Shown: piece after piece, positions 1 to 11,182 of the stretch
Numbering within the stretch: position 1 is the first letter of the stretch
Layout: every line of letters starts with the position of its first letter
Assembly (NCBI GenBank): GCA_013407085.1
Contig: JACCGJ010008366.1
Span: 342,254 to 406,253, forward strand
DNA: 64,000 nucleotides
Direction of reading: 5' to 3'
Source of the DNA: Atriophallophorus winterbourni
Taxonomy: Eukaryota; Platyhelminthes; Trematoda; Plagiorchiida; Microphallidae
Notes under the pieces: model-generated
Seen by the model: the letters and a program-made list of their open reading frames with translations, nothing else
Database searches by the model: none
Told to the model about the DNA's origin: nothing
Position numbers and translations under genes: made by a program

Positions 1-1350
1 AAGCAACGAGTAGTGTCTTAAGAGGTTCGTACTTGGTTCAAACTTGGTTTAGACGTTTTATTTCAGCAAATGTTGTAAAACGATGTTTAAAGATAAACTC
101 CGTTGAATATTGCCCAGTTTTACGCACTGACCTAAGTACGCTTTACCAATGGTGCATTACAAGCAAGCAGCCCGATCAATTACCCAAAGTGTTACAGTGT
201 TACAGTTCGGTAAACCCTTCCCCTATTCATATGCTTTTGGCAGTCAAAAGCTTGTGTGGACCATATCGTCGATGTGATGTTCGTGATTCTGAAGAATGAG
301 AACTTAGAGATTGTTTTAGAAAAGGATACTCCTACCTATTCGACCTTCTTGCCCATGACGATTGGAATAGAGCAGTAGATGTTGGGGATACCATCTATGC
401 ATTTGACCGCGTGAACCACTATATTCTCTTACAGCCAGAACGTTGTGGTATCACTGTCAGACTATTAGCCTGGTCAGAAAATTACCTGACTGGTCGTCTT
501 GTTCAATTCTCTGTGGACGGCGGTTATCGAGGTAGGTAGCTGTTAAAATTGAGGTGTCTCAAGGATCCGTCTTCGGAATGATACTCTTAGCACTATGTCA
601 CTGACATACCGGCTCTCTTCAAATGCAAGATCGTATTGTTCGCAGATGTTATGAAAGTCTGGTAAAGGATAAATAAGGCGGAAGACTTCGAACTGCTCCA
701 GAAGTTTCTGGAAAACCACACGATTGGTAAATAAAATAGTTTATTTTTTAATTTCAAAAGGTGCCACAGGTTAAACCTTGAAAACATGTGGAGTTCCAAT
801 AATTTCTTGGTGCACACAGCCTTTCGTGGACCATGGAACAAAAGGACTTAGGTGTGTTGATAAGCAACACTCTATGCTTGTCAAACCCCTGCAACTCCAT
901 CTATCGCAAAACATCACGAAACTGTTACTACTAAAGAGCATTTTCGGTAGGTTATCAAACCAAACAATTCTCAAAATTATAAATGCGAACATCAGGCTCA
1001 AGATGAAATATGCATTTCAAGCATTGTCGCCATGAAAATGAAATATATTGCGACTTTGCAAAGAATATACAATCGAGCTAACAAACTTGTCGCCGGACTC
1101 TGCCGGAAACCATACATGTAGATAATCAAAACCACGAATTTATTCGATTATCCGGGCGGTCGTCTCCAACGGGATTTTTGTTTGGTTTAAAATATTTTGA
1201 ATACCGCAAATCACCCTCTACAATGCTTATTCAGTCTAGGGGGCTCGCATAAGACAAGAGCACACACTGACTCTAACTGTCCTTCACTCGCCACTCAACA
1301 GTAGAGGCTATTTTTTACCGTGCGAGTTTGTTTTACTTGGAAAGTTATAC
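1..1350 (+). mobile_element. CR1-like non-LTR retrotransposon fragments (RT domain, decayed)
   Basis: Pieces of a reverse transcriptase can be read on the plus strand in shifting frames. Around 60-300 is a thumb-type segment (a 'SYAFGSQKL'-like stretch followed by VRDSE). Around 305-420 is the 'GFR.GYS...DLLAHDDW...AFDRVNH' region of the fingers and palm. Around 630-660 'LFADVMKVW' replaces the usual FADD box. Around 1030-1350 is the C-terminal part, with 'RIYNRANKLVAGL' and 'GGRLQRDF'. Stops and frameshifts are frequent and the order is thumb then palm, so at least two truncated insertions are joined. Nothing here can be expressed as RT. Assignment to the CR1/Jockey group rests on motif resemblance to the better copies at 34640-39235. 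Confidence 0.7.
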
Positions 1351-3230
1351 CCGATAATGTTGTAAACTCACCAAATCAGCAGATGTTCACACAATATCTT
1401 TATGTCGTTCGTTATAAACGAATTGTTACGTCGAACAAGTTCGTGTATTTCATTATCATGAATCAGAAATAGTATTCGACCAACGACTGAACATTGGGGA
1501 ACTCCGATAGTTGCTGCGATTTGTTTTGATAATGCACCGTCAATACTTTCCAGGTTAGTGCGATTTCTTATGTAGTCATTTAGCCAATTCAACAACATTC
1601 CGGTGATACCAAGCATTTAATGCTTCTGCAGTAGTAGGCTAATGTCAACACGATCAAATATTTTGGAGATATTTAGATAAGATGGATGAATTCCTTGCTG
1701 TTAATCAATCGCCTGTGTCCAATCACCCAGCGTTATCAGTAATAATAATAATTTCGTCTAAATCAACGCTGTTTTATCGAGAGCATTTGATTATTTTTAA
1801 AATGTTTCATTAGATCTTCAACAAGGAGGCGTACAATTAATTTCATCGCAGTTAATAGAGTAACGGTTCGAGAATATTAAACTTTGGAGCGATTTCCTCG
1901 TGATAGTAATCGGACTGAGCACAAGAATGTATTCCGATATACAGGATATTTAGATGCGTAATCTCACAGTACAGAATGTTTTGCTTATAGTAATATGCTA
2001 CTCCTCCTCTTGTTTTAGCGAATAAGTGACATGCCGGGTAATTCTGGCTCACTATTAGTTCGGTGAATCAGTACCCACGATTCATTTAAGGTGATGATGT
2101 CAGGTGAACATTCCAGATAAACAGCACGCAGTTAACCAATTTTGTTGCCCAGATATCTTGCGTTGGTGTAGAGGCAACGGATAAAAGTTTGCTTGTTCCT
2201 TTGCTGCGTTTGGGTTTGTTCCAGGTTCATTCCCACCAGGGCACATCAGCGAAGTTTAATAACGTAGTCTCCGAACCCTCCCTACGCAGGAGAAATTATG
2301 GTACTAAGGTGTTTTCAATATCCCTCTGTGAGCTCATCGTGAGAATAATCAGTCTTGTTCGGTCCAGATTTGATATCTTAGGTTTACGATTTAGCCGTAC
2401 TAATGATGATGGTCCAACTGGCTTCAAGTTCATGCTGCTGCACAACATTCTCTTTCAAGATCTTCTTCAGCCTGTCGCTTAGTAAGTTGACACTCGTTTC
2501 CTTTACATTGGTGTGAATCACATTTAGTTCTTGGAGTGACTGTACACTATGAGCCTGTTGCTATCGCAGGTTGCGGGCGTTTCAACTGCCTTTGATCGAA
2601 TAGCTATCATGTCCGCTTTTGGAGTACTTTGCGCTATGAAGTTTAGCTTAGAATCTTAGGGTTTAATCGTAACTTGTGTTGAGCATATGGCTTGGGCTTC
2701 ATAACATATTTCGTACCAGGTAAGATTTGGGCAGATAGGCCTATAAAATTCGCATTTGTAAAAGTGACGACTTCATGAGGTGAATCCACTTCAAGACACT
2801 CAGTCAAATTCACATCAGCTAAAACTTTGTTTTGAATGATTTATTGAGATGCATTTTAATCTGACTGGTATTGCAGTCGAAATCTATACGAACAAACTGA
2901 GAGTTCCGAGCGGCTACCAGAATCTCTACTGATGCGTTCGACGTTTTTACCCTGAGCTCCAAGCTTAGCAACTGATCATTTAGATTGTTTTGCTGGACAC
3001 TTGTTAAAACGGGTAAATTTTCGTTTGGTTTAGTTCGACAATTTTTACACACTTAGCTTAAAGCAGGAGATTTTTCATCATTTAAGATCGACATCAACTC
3101 CGCTTAACACATTTTGCGTGACACTTGTTTGAGCAGTTTCGACATATGACAGATTTCACCTATCCACTCACCACTTTCTCGCAGGCGTTGCATCTTTCGC
3201 AAACAGCCGGAAACCGGTAGTGGTGTGTTG
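1350..3230 (-). mobile_element. Family A (CR1-like) non-LTR element, decayed antisense copy
   Basis: Read on the minus strand, the order is that of a non-LTR element. An ORF1 piece (about 3230-2800) carries the cysteine-rich 'CKNCRTKPNENL' module also seen at 21480 and 35100. An endonuclease piece (about 2052-1852) has 'RGGVAYYYKQNILYCEI'. An RT piece (1616-1368) has 'MLLNWLNDYIRNRT' and 'GVPQCSVVGRILFLIH'. Stops interrupt every part and the RT catalytic aspartates are not preserved ('SFITNDIKILCEH'). It is closely related to the copies at 18030-21600 and 34640-39235. The ORF1 cysteine cluster resembles a PHD-type finger; its role in this family is not known from sequence alone. Confidence 0.75.
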
Positions 3231-3432
3231 AACAAACTACCTTTTACTTAATAACGATTGCTAACTTTTTCTTAAATCCAAGTACAATGAAGATAAAGTG
3301 AATATAGAGTGCCTTCTCTCTAAGAGCATTTTGCATGTTGGTAGTTGATTGCTAACATTATCTTAATAATATGTTATAAAATTTATCTTTATCATATTTT
3401 AATCGATTGCTTTTTGTTTCGCAACCCTCAAG

Positions 3433-3531
3433 ATTCAGTTCATGCTCAATCATTTCGCCAAACGGCACACATTTGTTCATTTGCTATCGATCGGAGATTC
3501 CTACGAGGGGCGATCCATATTGGCATTAAAC
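3433..3531 (+). CDS. Carboxypeptidase exon with the SYEGR motif
   Basis: This 99-bp exon reads IQFMLNHFAKRH followed by 'LLSIGDSYEGRSILALN'. It matches the segment of M14 enzymes that precedes the first zinc ligands (consensus IG.SYEGR.I..LKI). The acceptor is a pyrimidine-rich run ending in AG at 3431-3432. The donor GT is at 3532-3533 (gttcgt). It begins and ends in phase 0 and joins directly to the exon at 5096. A second AG at 3437-3438 is possible but would drop two residues and keep the frame. The upstream exon, which should carry the conserved 'Y.t..EI' start of the mature enzyme, was not found in positions 1-3432. Confidence 0.82.
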
Positions 3532-3689
3532 GTTCGTGATATTTTTCTTTATGTCTCATCATTTTGATCACATTTATTTGACTTTTAACCATGAGAAGCG
3601 TTAACATTTGCTCGGCGAATGTAATGTGGATCATAATATATCGAATCTAATATATAATTAAATAATAACTGAAAAATTCGTTTCCAAAT

Positions 3690-4710
3690 TTGCCATGCCT
3701 GAAGTGGCTTGGGAAATAAGCTCCCAAATGCAAATATACTCTAAAATATGGTCTCATATTGCCTCTAACAAACAATTTCTGCCAATGTACTGCATGCATG
3801 TACCTATTTAACTCGGCAGATTTGTTTCTACTAGCAGGAGAACGGCGAAGATGGCTGACTGGCCCCTCAAACCTGTTTGTTTCAGGCAGGTGGATCTGAT
3901 GAATTTTCTTGAAGGCGTTTAACCTAGGGGAGGAAATCCCTTACCTCAAACCTCAAATTAATTATTGCTACATCCATTAATTGAATAAGGCATCCACAGG
4001 TAACCAAGAAAAATTCGGTTTCGGAGTCCCGTTACGTAGTCCGAAGTTATTTTTAACTTTCTACTGGCAAATCATGTCATGGCATCGTTGTCCAAATGTA
4101 CCTAAAAACTGCGAATTGCTCAAAGGCTGTGTACTCCGAGTCGCGCTTTCCACTTACGTACAAAAGGAAATTCGCACGAGCTACAGGTTTGAAACTTAAG
4201 GTTCTGTAATGACTAATCGCTTGGAAGCAAACCGGTGGGTGTTAATAAGATTGAATCGAATGCAAAAAGATGAAAACTTAGGATTTCTTAGAGCAGCTAG
4301 AAAGGAGGTCAAATAGACTGCTAGGTGGTTTTCAAATGACTATCGGACAGAAAATAGCTTCAGTGTCTTAAAAGCTGTGACTTTTCAATTTTCAGAGTAA
4401 ATATATTAGTATCAATATGGCCATTGGTCCACAAGAACTTCATAAGGCTGTGCAATCAATTCATTTCTTTCTACTCTGGCATTAAGAGCTCAGGCCATTT
4501 ATTAGGTGCCAGTTCAGAAACCTTTGAAATTCGCTGTGGCGTCAAACAAAGACAAATTCTTGTCAACGTTGTTCAGCTGTTACATTTTATCTGCTGCTGA
4601 ATAACGCTGTGGTGCGTTTAAATCATGAAGTTGATCATAAGGCAAACCGCATTTGAGGTACAAAATTGGAAGCTCCTGATAATTATCTGAAGATTTGGGA
4701 AGTACTTGCC
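3690..4710 (+). mobile_element. Family D non-LTR element, plus-strand fragments in intron 1
   Basis: Positions 3830-4080 resemble, in reverse complement, the 5' portion of the antisense D copy around 9400-9640 (the 'GGTAACC..AAAATTCGG' block and the TACGTAGTCCGAAG block). Positions 4110-4330 match the linker between endonuclease and RT (compare 7860-8060). Positions 4510-4620 retain an RT scrap, 'FEIRCGVKQ', corresponding to 'FEIHRGVKQGC' at about 6950-6985. Large parts are deleted. It lies in the sense direction of the carboxypeptidase gene and has no open frame of functional length. Confidence 0.6.
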
Positions 4711-4714
4711 CCAA

Positions 4715-4970
4715 TCATTTTCGAGACACTGTTTTTGGAGCGTCAGTTTCAAACTGTATGATAACAAATACAGCTCTTGGTTGGTGAACGTAGATTACGC
4801 CATCAGTGTGCAAGTAAATATTACTTAGCGCGGTGAGCTCTGTGTGCGAGATTGTTCGTACAGAATCGGACTGCTTATTCACGAAAAAAGCTGTATAACA
4901 TGAAACCATCATGTTATTATAAACTATATATATATATATATTGTCGAATTCGACCGAAATAGGCCAACGA
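4715..4970 (-). mobile_element. Family D 3' end fragment with a short TA repeat
   Basis: The reverse strand matches the 3' end seen at 5770-6010 and 48755-48965. It has the cysteine-finger tail region (tgttcgtacagaatcggactgcttattcac) and, near 4944-4967, a variant of the terminal 'GTCGA.TTCGACCGAA.TAGGCC' block. A (TA)n tract lies at about 4926-4942. It is a 5'-truncated insertion only about 130 bp upstream of the zinc-ligand exon. Confidence 0.55.
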
Positions 4971-5095
4971 AGGCTGAATAATAAGCTAATACGTATAATA
5001 TCATATAAAACGAAATTATAAATAATAGATGTCAAAATAGTTTGTTATATGGAAAACATAGAATATTGATGATATAGATGCACATTTACTTCCAG

Positions 5096-5194
5096 ATCTC
5101 GAAAAACTGTCGTCTTCCATCTATATGGATTGACGCTGCGATGCACGCAAATGAATGGATCTCGTCGTCGGCATTACTATACGTCACAGAAAAG
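5096..5194 (+). CDS. Carboxypeptidase exon with the zinc ligands (HxxE)
   Basis: This 99-bp, phase 0/0 exon includes 'LPSIWIDAAMHANEWISSSA', equivalent to the 'WID.GIHAREWISPA' block of M14 peptidases. His of MHANEW (codon 5144-5146) is the H69 zinc ligand and Glu (5153-5155) is E72. The usual Arg between them (R71, which helps hold the substrate) is Asn here. The acceptor is tacttccag ending at 5095; the donor GT is at 5195-5196 (gtggct). Homology on both sides and matching phase leave little doubt about the boundaries. R71 to Asn is read directly from codon 5150-5152 (aat). Confidence 0.9.
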
Positions 5195-5764
5195 GTGGCT
5201 ACGTTCCCGATTCCGTACAGGTTTTTTCACAGAAAATAAAATTTCTAGACAATTATATTCATAAAAATAAAGTAGTAAAACAAAACATATATATATATTC
5301 TCGACGCGGAACGTCAAATTAATTCCGCTATCACCATCGTGGTTGCTTTCACAATCGGGGTAAACAATTAGATACAAACATATAATTTGTACCACAGTAA
5401 AAATATGCAACATGCAACGAGTTTTTGAAAATCATCTCTAGCTAGTCACCTCCGAATATTTTAACGCTTGCTCGACGCGTTTGAAATTTGGAAAAATGCA
5501 AACACGCCGAATGAAACAACAGCCGGTTTCAGTTGGTAATATTTATTTGTCGTTAATCTAATGACCATATCGGTATAAGATTTTAATCAATTCAAGCAAT
5601 AAGAATTTATTCCCACATATCTAAATTTCATCTACCTTTTCTTTAACCATCGTTTTGTTCGGAAATTCATTAGAATTCATAGCCTGTATAGTAAAGCGAA
5701 ATTGCAGCACTCAGTACACTTTAAAAATAATTTTCGAGGAAAAAATCTTCTCGCTCACAATAAT
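5195..5764. other. Start of carboxypeptidase intron 2, nothing recognised
   Basis: AT-rich sequence with a short (TA)n at about 5288-5298. I see no coding segment, RNA gene or recognisable repeat between the zinc-ligand exon and the family D element that begins near 5765. Confidence 0.5.
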
Positions 5765-5839
5765 ATAAAACCACTTTAAGTATCTTGTTGTTGGCCTACT
5801 TCGGTCGATGTCGACCATAGAAGTACATCACAAACGCGT

Positions 5840-6691
5840 GAATGTTCAAGTTTTGCAGCTTTCGGAATGACTAAACAGTCCGATTCGGAAGAAACAATCT
5901 CTCTCGCAGCACTGGCAACGGAAGTCATAACTCGGTTGTATTGCGTCAGTTGTACGTCGGCGGCGTGATCTGCGTTCAGCAGCCAGGAGCTGTATTTGCT
6001 CCTCCCCCGCTTGCAGTCGACACTTTACACAATGCCTCTAAAGTGAGCGGTCAAGAGCAAGTTCTTCCCAGCTTGCGGGGTCAATGTCAAGAGCTTTCAA
6101 ATCTCTTTTGCAAACATCTTTGTACCGCAAGTGCGGTCTGCTCAATGGTCGATTTCCCAATTGCAACTCACCGTAGAGTAGATCTTTCGGAATAAAACCA
6201 TTTTCCATTCTATAGACATGACCAAGCCACCGCAGGCGGCGCTGTCACAATAGAGTGAACATGCTCTGTTTACCAGCTTTTGAGAGCACTTCAGAGTTAG
6301 TCACTCTGTCCATCCACGATATGTTCATGATACGACGGATGCTTCGTAGATGGAAAGCATTCAGCTTCCGTTCGTGTCTTGTGTGGGTGGCCCAGGTTTC
6401 ACTGCCGTATAGTAAATCATTTAGTACGCACGCGATGTATACCATCATCTTTGTCTTTACAGTCAGCTTGCGGTTACCCCAAACACGAGAGTTCAATCGG
6501 GACAAAATGACAGCTTCTCTGCCAATCCGCTTATCAATCTCCGTGTTTAGCGAGAGGTTATCCGCAATGGTTGAACCGAGATATGTGAAATGATGTACTG
6601 GTTCGAGCTGACTGTTTTCAACAGTGATGATCGGTCGCGATACAGTCCTTGGAGCAAGGAATTTGGTCTTGCTCTTGATGTTGTTAGACAA
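5840..6691 (-). pseudogene. Family D RT C-terminal region and terminal zinc finger
   Basis: The open segment 6691-6245 contains 'HHFTYLGSTIADNLSLNTE' and 'YGSETWATHTRHERKLNAF', the thumb/C-terminal signature of this RT group. Downstream in another frame (about 5930-5840) a Cys/His cluster reads 'CERDCFFRIGLFSHSESC', which fits a C-terminal nucleic-acid-binding finger. Frameshifts separate finger and thumb. In related elements this finger is thought to bind the element RNA or target DNA; that role is inferred here. Confidence 0.75.
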
Positions 6692-7528
6692 AGTCTTTGC
6701 ATGCCGACGAAAAACAGTCCATTAGCGATTGTAGGTTCTTTTGGGAGTGAGCAATAAAGGCTGCATCGTCGGCAAACAACAGGTCACGGATTATCACATC
6801 CCGTACTTTGGTTTGTGCTCCCAACCGGTTCAGTTTGAAAAGCTTGCCATCACTTCGCGTGCGTATGTAAATGCCTTCTGTTCTCGTCTTACAAACGTGC
6901 TTCAGAAGCAGAACAAAGAAAATGCCGAACAGCGTGGGAGCAAGAACACACCCTTGTTTGACGCCTCGGTGAATTTCAAATGCTTCTGAACTGCAACCGT
7001 TAAAATGGACTGAGCCCTTCATGCCTGAGTGGAACGAAATAACGAGCTTTAGCAGTCTTGGAGGGCAGCCTATCTAATCACGCATTTTGAAAAGACCCTC
7101 CCTACTGAACTTGTCGAATGCCTTCGTTAAATCAATAAAAACAGCGTATAATGGCATACGCTGTTCCCGACACTTTTCTTGAAGTTGTCTCATGGAGAAG
7201 ATCATGTCAAAGGTTGATCTTCCCTTGCGGAAGCCACATTGAGATTCAGAGTAAATTCTATCACCTAAAACTTGCAGCCGAATCTCTAAGACTTTAGCAA
7301 ACAATTTGACTCCAACATTCAGAAGGGAGATTCCTCTGTAATTGTTGCAGTCGCCTCTATCTCCTTTATTCTTGAATAGCTTGATGATCTTTGTGTCTCG
7401 CATCCCTTGTGGGACACACTCCTTCTGCCAGCACTGAAGAAGCAAATGGTGAAGCGGTTGTAATAATACTGCTCTACACCATTTAATGAGCTCAGGTGGA
7501 ATTCCGTCCTCACCAGGGGGCTTCCCAT
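6684..7528 (-). pseudogene. Family D reverse transcriptase core
   Basis: Three overlapping frames carry the RT blocks in order: 'NYRGISLLNVGVKLFAKVL', 'SQCGFRKGRSTFDMIF', 'AVFIDLTKAFDKF', 'GVKQGCVLAPTLFGIFF' and the catalytic 'LLFADDAAFIAH' (FADD intact, about 6770-6800). A short gap with a frame change lies between 7074 and 7022, and the upstream segment 7528-7446 is in a third frame. The catalytic residues survive but the reading frame does not, so this is a recent-to-middle-aged dead copy. Confidence 0.82.
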
Positions 7529-7586
7529 TCGCTAAGCGGTCGATTGCTCTATTGAGCTCATCAAGAGTAGGGGGAGTATCTAGATA

Positions 7587-8198
7587 TTAAATTGTCGGAA
7601 ACCGCTCGACATTTTCAAATACATGTGGCAAAACCGTACTGTCCCTAGAGTAGAGAGAGGCGAAGTGCTCTACCCATCTTTCCATCTGCTGAGTTTTGTC
7701 CACAATCGGGTCACCAGATACAGACTTAATGGGAGCCGTTTTAAGTTTGTTTGGACCAATGGTTTTCTCGATCCCATCATACATGCCGTGAAAATTTCCA
7801 GTATCCGCAGCTTTTTTGATACTAAGGCTAATTCCTGACCAGTAGTCATTTGCACATCGTCTTGCAGTCTGTTGGACCTTATTTCTAGCTGCTCTCAAAA
7901 GTCGTAAGTTTTCATCTGCCGGCATACCTTTGAACCTCAAGAATGCTGACCGTTTCTCATCCAACACAGCAGTCATCTCAGAAGCTTTTGCTTCTAACCA
8001 GTCGCTTGTACGAGCTTTCGTCGGACCGAAAGTGGAAAGTGCGACTCGGCATATGCAGCTTTTTATCGACTCCCAGTTTTCTGAAGCCGATTCAAGTAGG
8101 GTTGTCTTGCTGAACTCGGCTGTGAAGGCTTTTGCAAATCGCGCAGCTATATTAGGTTCGCACTTGCGGGTGACGTCAATCCTAGGCTTACCAGACAA
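7587..8198 (-). pseudogene. Family D linker between endonuclease and RT
   Basis: A 203-codon open segment begins 'MSGKPRIDVTRKCEPNIA' and continues with 'STFGPTKARTSDWLEAKA' and 'IGPNKLKTAPIKSVSGDPIV'. This is the region joining endonuclease and RT in the family. It is the longest uninterrupted frame in this copy. The same phrases recur, mutated, at 25678-26067 and 10600-10640. It has no catalytic motif of its own. The Met at 8198 is internal to the polyprotein and not a true start. Confidence 0.78.
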
Positions 8199-8229
8199 TT
8201 TGGTGTGGTGAAATCTCGTGTCGGAAAGC

Positions 8230-8975
8230 CTTAGTTTTGCACAGACCAGTGAATGATCAGTGTCACAGTCTGCGCTTTGATATGATCTGGTGAGAAATAC
8301 GCTTCCTATATTAGTGCGCCTAACAATAATAAGATCAAGCTGGTGCCAGTGCTTAGAGCGAGGATGTTTCCAAGAGACCTTATGCTGTGGTTTTGTTTGA
8401 AAGAAAGTGTTACTAACACAAAGACTGAACTGTGTGCATAATTTTAAAGACGTTGTCCATTCTCATTGGTTTTACCTACACCGAACCTCCCGAGACAGTT
8501 TTGCAAGATTCGTAATCCGCACCAACTCTAGCATTGAAATCACCCAACACCACTACACAGTTTCTTTGTGGCACGTTTTTCAGGACTGTTGCGAGGTTGT
8601 GATAAAAAGCGTTTTTTTCAGCAGGCGTCGCAGAGAGCGTCGGTGCATAAACGTTTACCAACGTAATGGTACCAGAAATGCACCTCAGATTTAGAGTCCA
8701 AATCCGTTCGCTCCCGCTGCTGCTCGGTTCTGTTGCTTTTAATATGTCGTCTCGCACGGCAAACCCAACTCCATGCAGTCGAGGCTCATCGGAACCTTTT
8801 CCTTTCCAAAACAATGTGTAATCACTTTCTGTTAGCTTACCAGTGTCTGGTAATCGCGTCTCTTACAGCCACGTCGACATTCAGTCTCTTTAACTCATTG
8901 TTAATCACAGCAGATTTTCTTACGCCTCTGATATTCGAGACGTCGTCATGAAATCCAGGAAGCATGGACCGGACG
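8230..8975 (-). pseudogene. Family D apurinic/apyrimidinic-like endonuclease domain
   Basis: The clearest open part is 8814-8476, with 'KGSDEPRLHGVGFAVRDDIL', 'ITLVNVYAPTLSATPAEK' and the core 'VVLGDFNARVGAD'. The C-terminal catalytic 'DCDTDHSLVCAKL' is at about 8270-8235 in another frame. An N-terminal start resembling 'NVRSMLPGFHDD' lies near 8970. In non-LTR elements this domain nicks the target DNA to prime reverse transcription. At least two frame changes are present. Confidence 0.78.
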
Positions 8976-10039
8976 TTTCAGGTTCCTAGTTTCAGAAGTG
9001 ACATTTGTTTTTTAGTAGTTGGTTTCGCTGGTGCGGAAAAACAGTCTGCTTGTCGGTTGATTCCTAATCCCCATGCACCCAATGAGGATAGCAGACCGTG
9101 GCGAGACGCCACCATATTGGCTGGGGGCTGCCCAGCTTGAGGCGGACGGTAGCCGTACAACGAGACCTGAAAGTCTCTCCCACCGTCGGAAGCAGCCCCA
9201 GGCGATGAGCCCCAATCGATCCATAGCTTTTAACCGGTATCTGCTGCTTTCCGTGTTATTATCCGCACAAGCGGAATGGAGTGTCCTCTCCATTGGTGCG
9301 TTGTGATGTACGCCAGGGCAGTTCAACGTGGAGAACTAGCTTTTGCCCAGCAAGTGCTCCATCTCTACGGCACCAACGGAACCAAAGGAACAGATAGGCT
9401 GATACGTTTGGACATCGATGTCGTCGCAAAAGTTGGCAGGGCGAAGTTGTATAAAACTTCAGACTGCCTAACGGGACTCCGGCTCCGGATTTTTCTTCGA
9501 GGTTGACACCTGAAGCCTTTTCCATGTTTGGATGTAGCAACAAGGCAGTGGAGGTTTGAGATAAGGGTTTTCCTTCCCCCAGGTGGACTGCCTACATGGA
9601 CTAACGAGCTCCACCTGCCGGAAGCATGCTGGTTTTGAGGCGCCAGTCAGCCGCCTTCACCCTTTCTCCTGTCAGTAGAAGCAGTTCCGCCGGGTCACAC
9701 AGGACCACGCGTGCAGGCCAGGAGCTGGACTTGGTTGTCAGAGGCTATATGAGACGCGTGCCATTGGAGCATTTTTGGAATTAGGAGCTTATCCCCAAAA
9801 CCGCCTCGGCTTTGACAACCTTGGAACCACATTAAGTATCTAATATTCACAAATCTAGGTGCAATAGTAAATTAATATCATGCCATTCGGCCGCTTTACC
9901 GTCATTAGTTTATGACAATGTTTCGTTTTACTGGTCATTTTAGGCTTTTGATCGAATTTACTGGATTTGCGTATTTTCAGCGCACCAATATGGAAAACAT
10001 CAATATGGGAAGCTGAGAGCACGCAATTAATAAGGTGCC

Positions 10040-10960
10040 GTGTCGCCTCGGTCTCATATCCGAATTAGGTACATGGCGAGTAGGAACCGACCAAAAATGA
10101 CAGTACCGTTTTCGCAACTGCTAAACAAATTGTTAAAGCAAAGATATAAGAAATCGAGCTGGAAATCAGAAATGTCCGGTCCATGAATTTTGAATTTCAG
10201 TGCTAAGTCTTGCAAAAATCAGAGGTAATCTTGCTATCCCATTTAAATAAGCTTTCTTAACCGAGTTGAGCATAATAACGTTATAAGATTTAGCATTTCA
10301 AATCGCCAATAACTATATACGCCGAGTCGATTTTTCCACTGACGATCTGAAGAAAGCTCGAACGACTGGTTGAAGGCCAGAGCTCCTGTTATTATTATTG
10401 TCTCGGACGAAAAACAGTAAACGATCTTGAAGTTCAAACGAATGCCAACAAATGAAAAACGTACGAATCCTTAGAGCAGCTAGAAATAAGTTGCAGCAGA
10501 TTTCTAGGCATCGTGCAACTGACTATTAGACTATAATTAGCCTCTGTATTCAAAAAAGCTGCTTATAGAGTTTGTTTTCGAGATATATGAAATGAGTCCA
10601 AGTCAGCCATTGTTTCGAAAACTCAAAACAGCACCTATTTCTTTTTGTTGGCTTGACAAAGATATCGACCGCATAGCGAGAATATATGGCCTTTGTAACA
10701 TTAAAATCCTATTTGAGTACATTAAATATTGTAGAACAGCATCAATACCACCAAATGATCATTTTCTCGTTCAGTGCTGCCAGATAGATTGTGCCTTGCA
10801 AGAAATTCAAGACAGCATAACCATCACGCTATTGAAGAATATAGGTGATAGAGTTGAATGCCATAATTACAAAGGAAGCCACATCCAAAGGTTGCTAAAG
10901 ATTTATAGTTGCGCCTACGGGAATTAGATAATACCATGAATCTCGATTTGAGTTCCGCGG
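10040..10960 (+). mobile_element. Family D fragment, plus strand, intron 2
   Basis: The open segment at 10592-10927 has 'FRKLKTAPISFCWLDKDID', corresponding to 'NKLKTAPIKSVSGDPIVD' of the long D copy. Its later 'LKNIGDRVECHNYKGSH' corresponds to 'FKNKGDRGDCNNYRGIS'. Upstream, 10300-10580 matches the linker. The fragment stops abruptly near 10960, just before the acceptor of the next carboxypeptidase exon. It is heavily diverged and inactive. Confidence 0.65.
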
Positions 10961-11086
10961 GGGAAGATCAAACGTATTTAGCGAAAACATCTCTTAAATC
11001 ACGTTTCCAATTTATTGAATAAAACAAAACCCACGCAAATTTTAAATGAGCGCCAAAAATAAACAAAATATTTATCTACGTTGTAG

Positions 11087-11182
11087 CTTCTGCACGAAGA
11101 TGGACATTCTTTTTTGGACAAATATCAATTCTTCATCGTTCCACTTGTTAATCCAGATGGATATTCTTACAGCTTATTCCGA
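11087..11182 (+). CDS. Carboxypeptidase exon with the NPDGY motif
   Basis: This 96-bp, phase 0/0 exon reads LLHEDGHSFLDKY and then 'FFIVPLVNPDGYSYSLFR', the highly conserved 'I.PV.NPDGY.Y' block of M14A peptidases. The acceptor is ttgtag (AG at 11085-11086) and the donor is a consensus gtaagt at 11183-11188. The exon joins 'TEK' of the previous exon and 'DASWRKNARR' of the next, exactly as in the family. It was not evident as an open frame because of its small size. Confidence 0.92.

Larger units (their letters stand above)
5765..9845 (-). mobile_element. Family D endonuclease/RT non-LTR retrotransposon, near full length, antisense in intron 2
   Basis: Read on the minus strand this is the longest family D copy. 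The order is a 5' leader (about 9845-8980), apurinic-type endonuclease (about 8975-8230), linker (8198-7587), RT (7528-6684), C-terminal region (6691-6245) and a cysteine/histidine finger near the end (about 5930-5840). The 3' end near 5790-5820 carries a 'GGTCGACATCGACCGAAGTA' block shared with the copies ending at 24080 and 48790. Protein-level similarity is clear, but several frameshifts and stops separate the pieces, so it is inactive. I assign it to the RTE/Jockey-like endonuclease group in a broad sense only; the exact clade needs a tree. Related fragments lie at 3690-4970, 10040-10960, 12840-14410, 24055-27590 and 48755-48965. Confidence 0.85.

Noticed and set aside
3345..3539. A 64-codon plus-strand frame over the first carboxypeptidase exon
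   Set aside because: The conserved SYEGR reading is in a different frame; this one is a shadow.
6255..6989. Plus-strand open frames opposite the family D RT (also 7623-8211 and 9073-9506)
   Set aside because: They are antisense shadows of the RT, linker and leader; the minus strand carries the conserved motifs.
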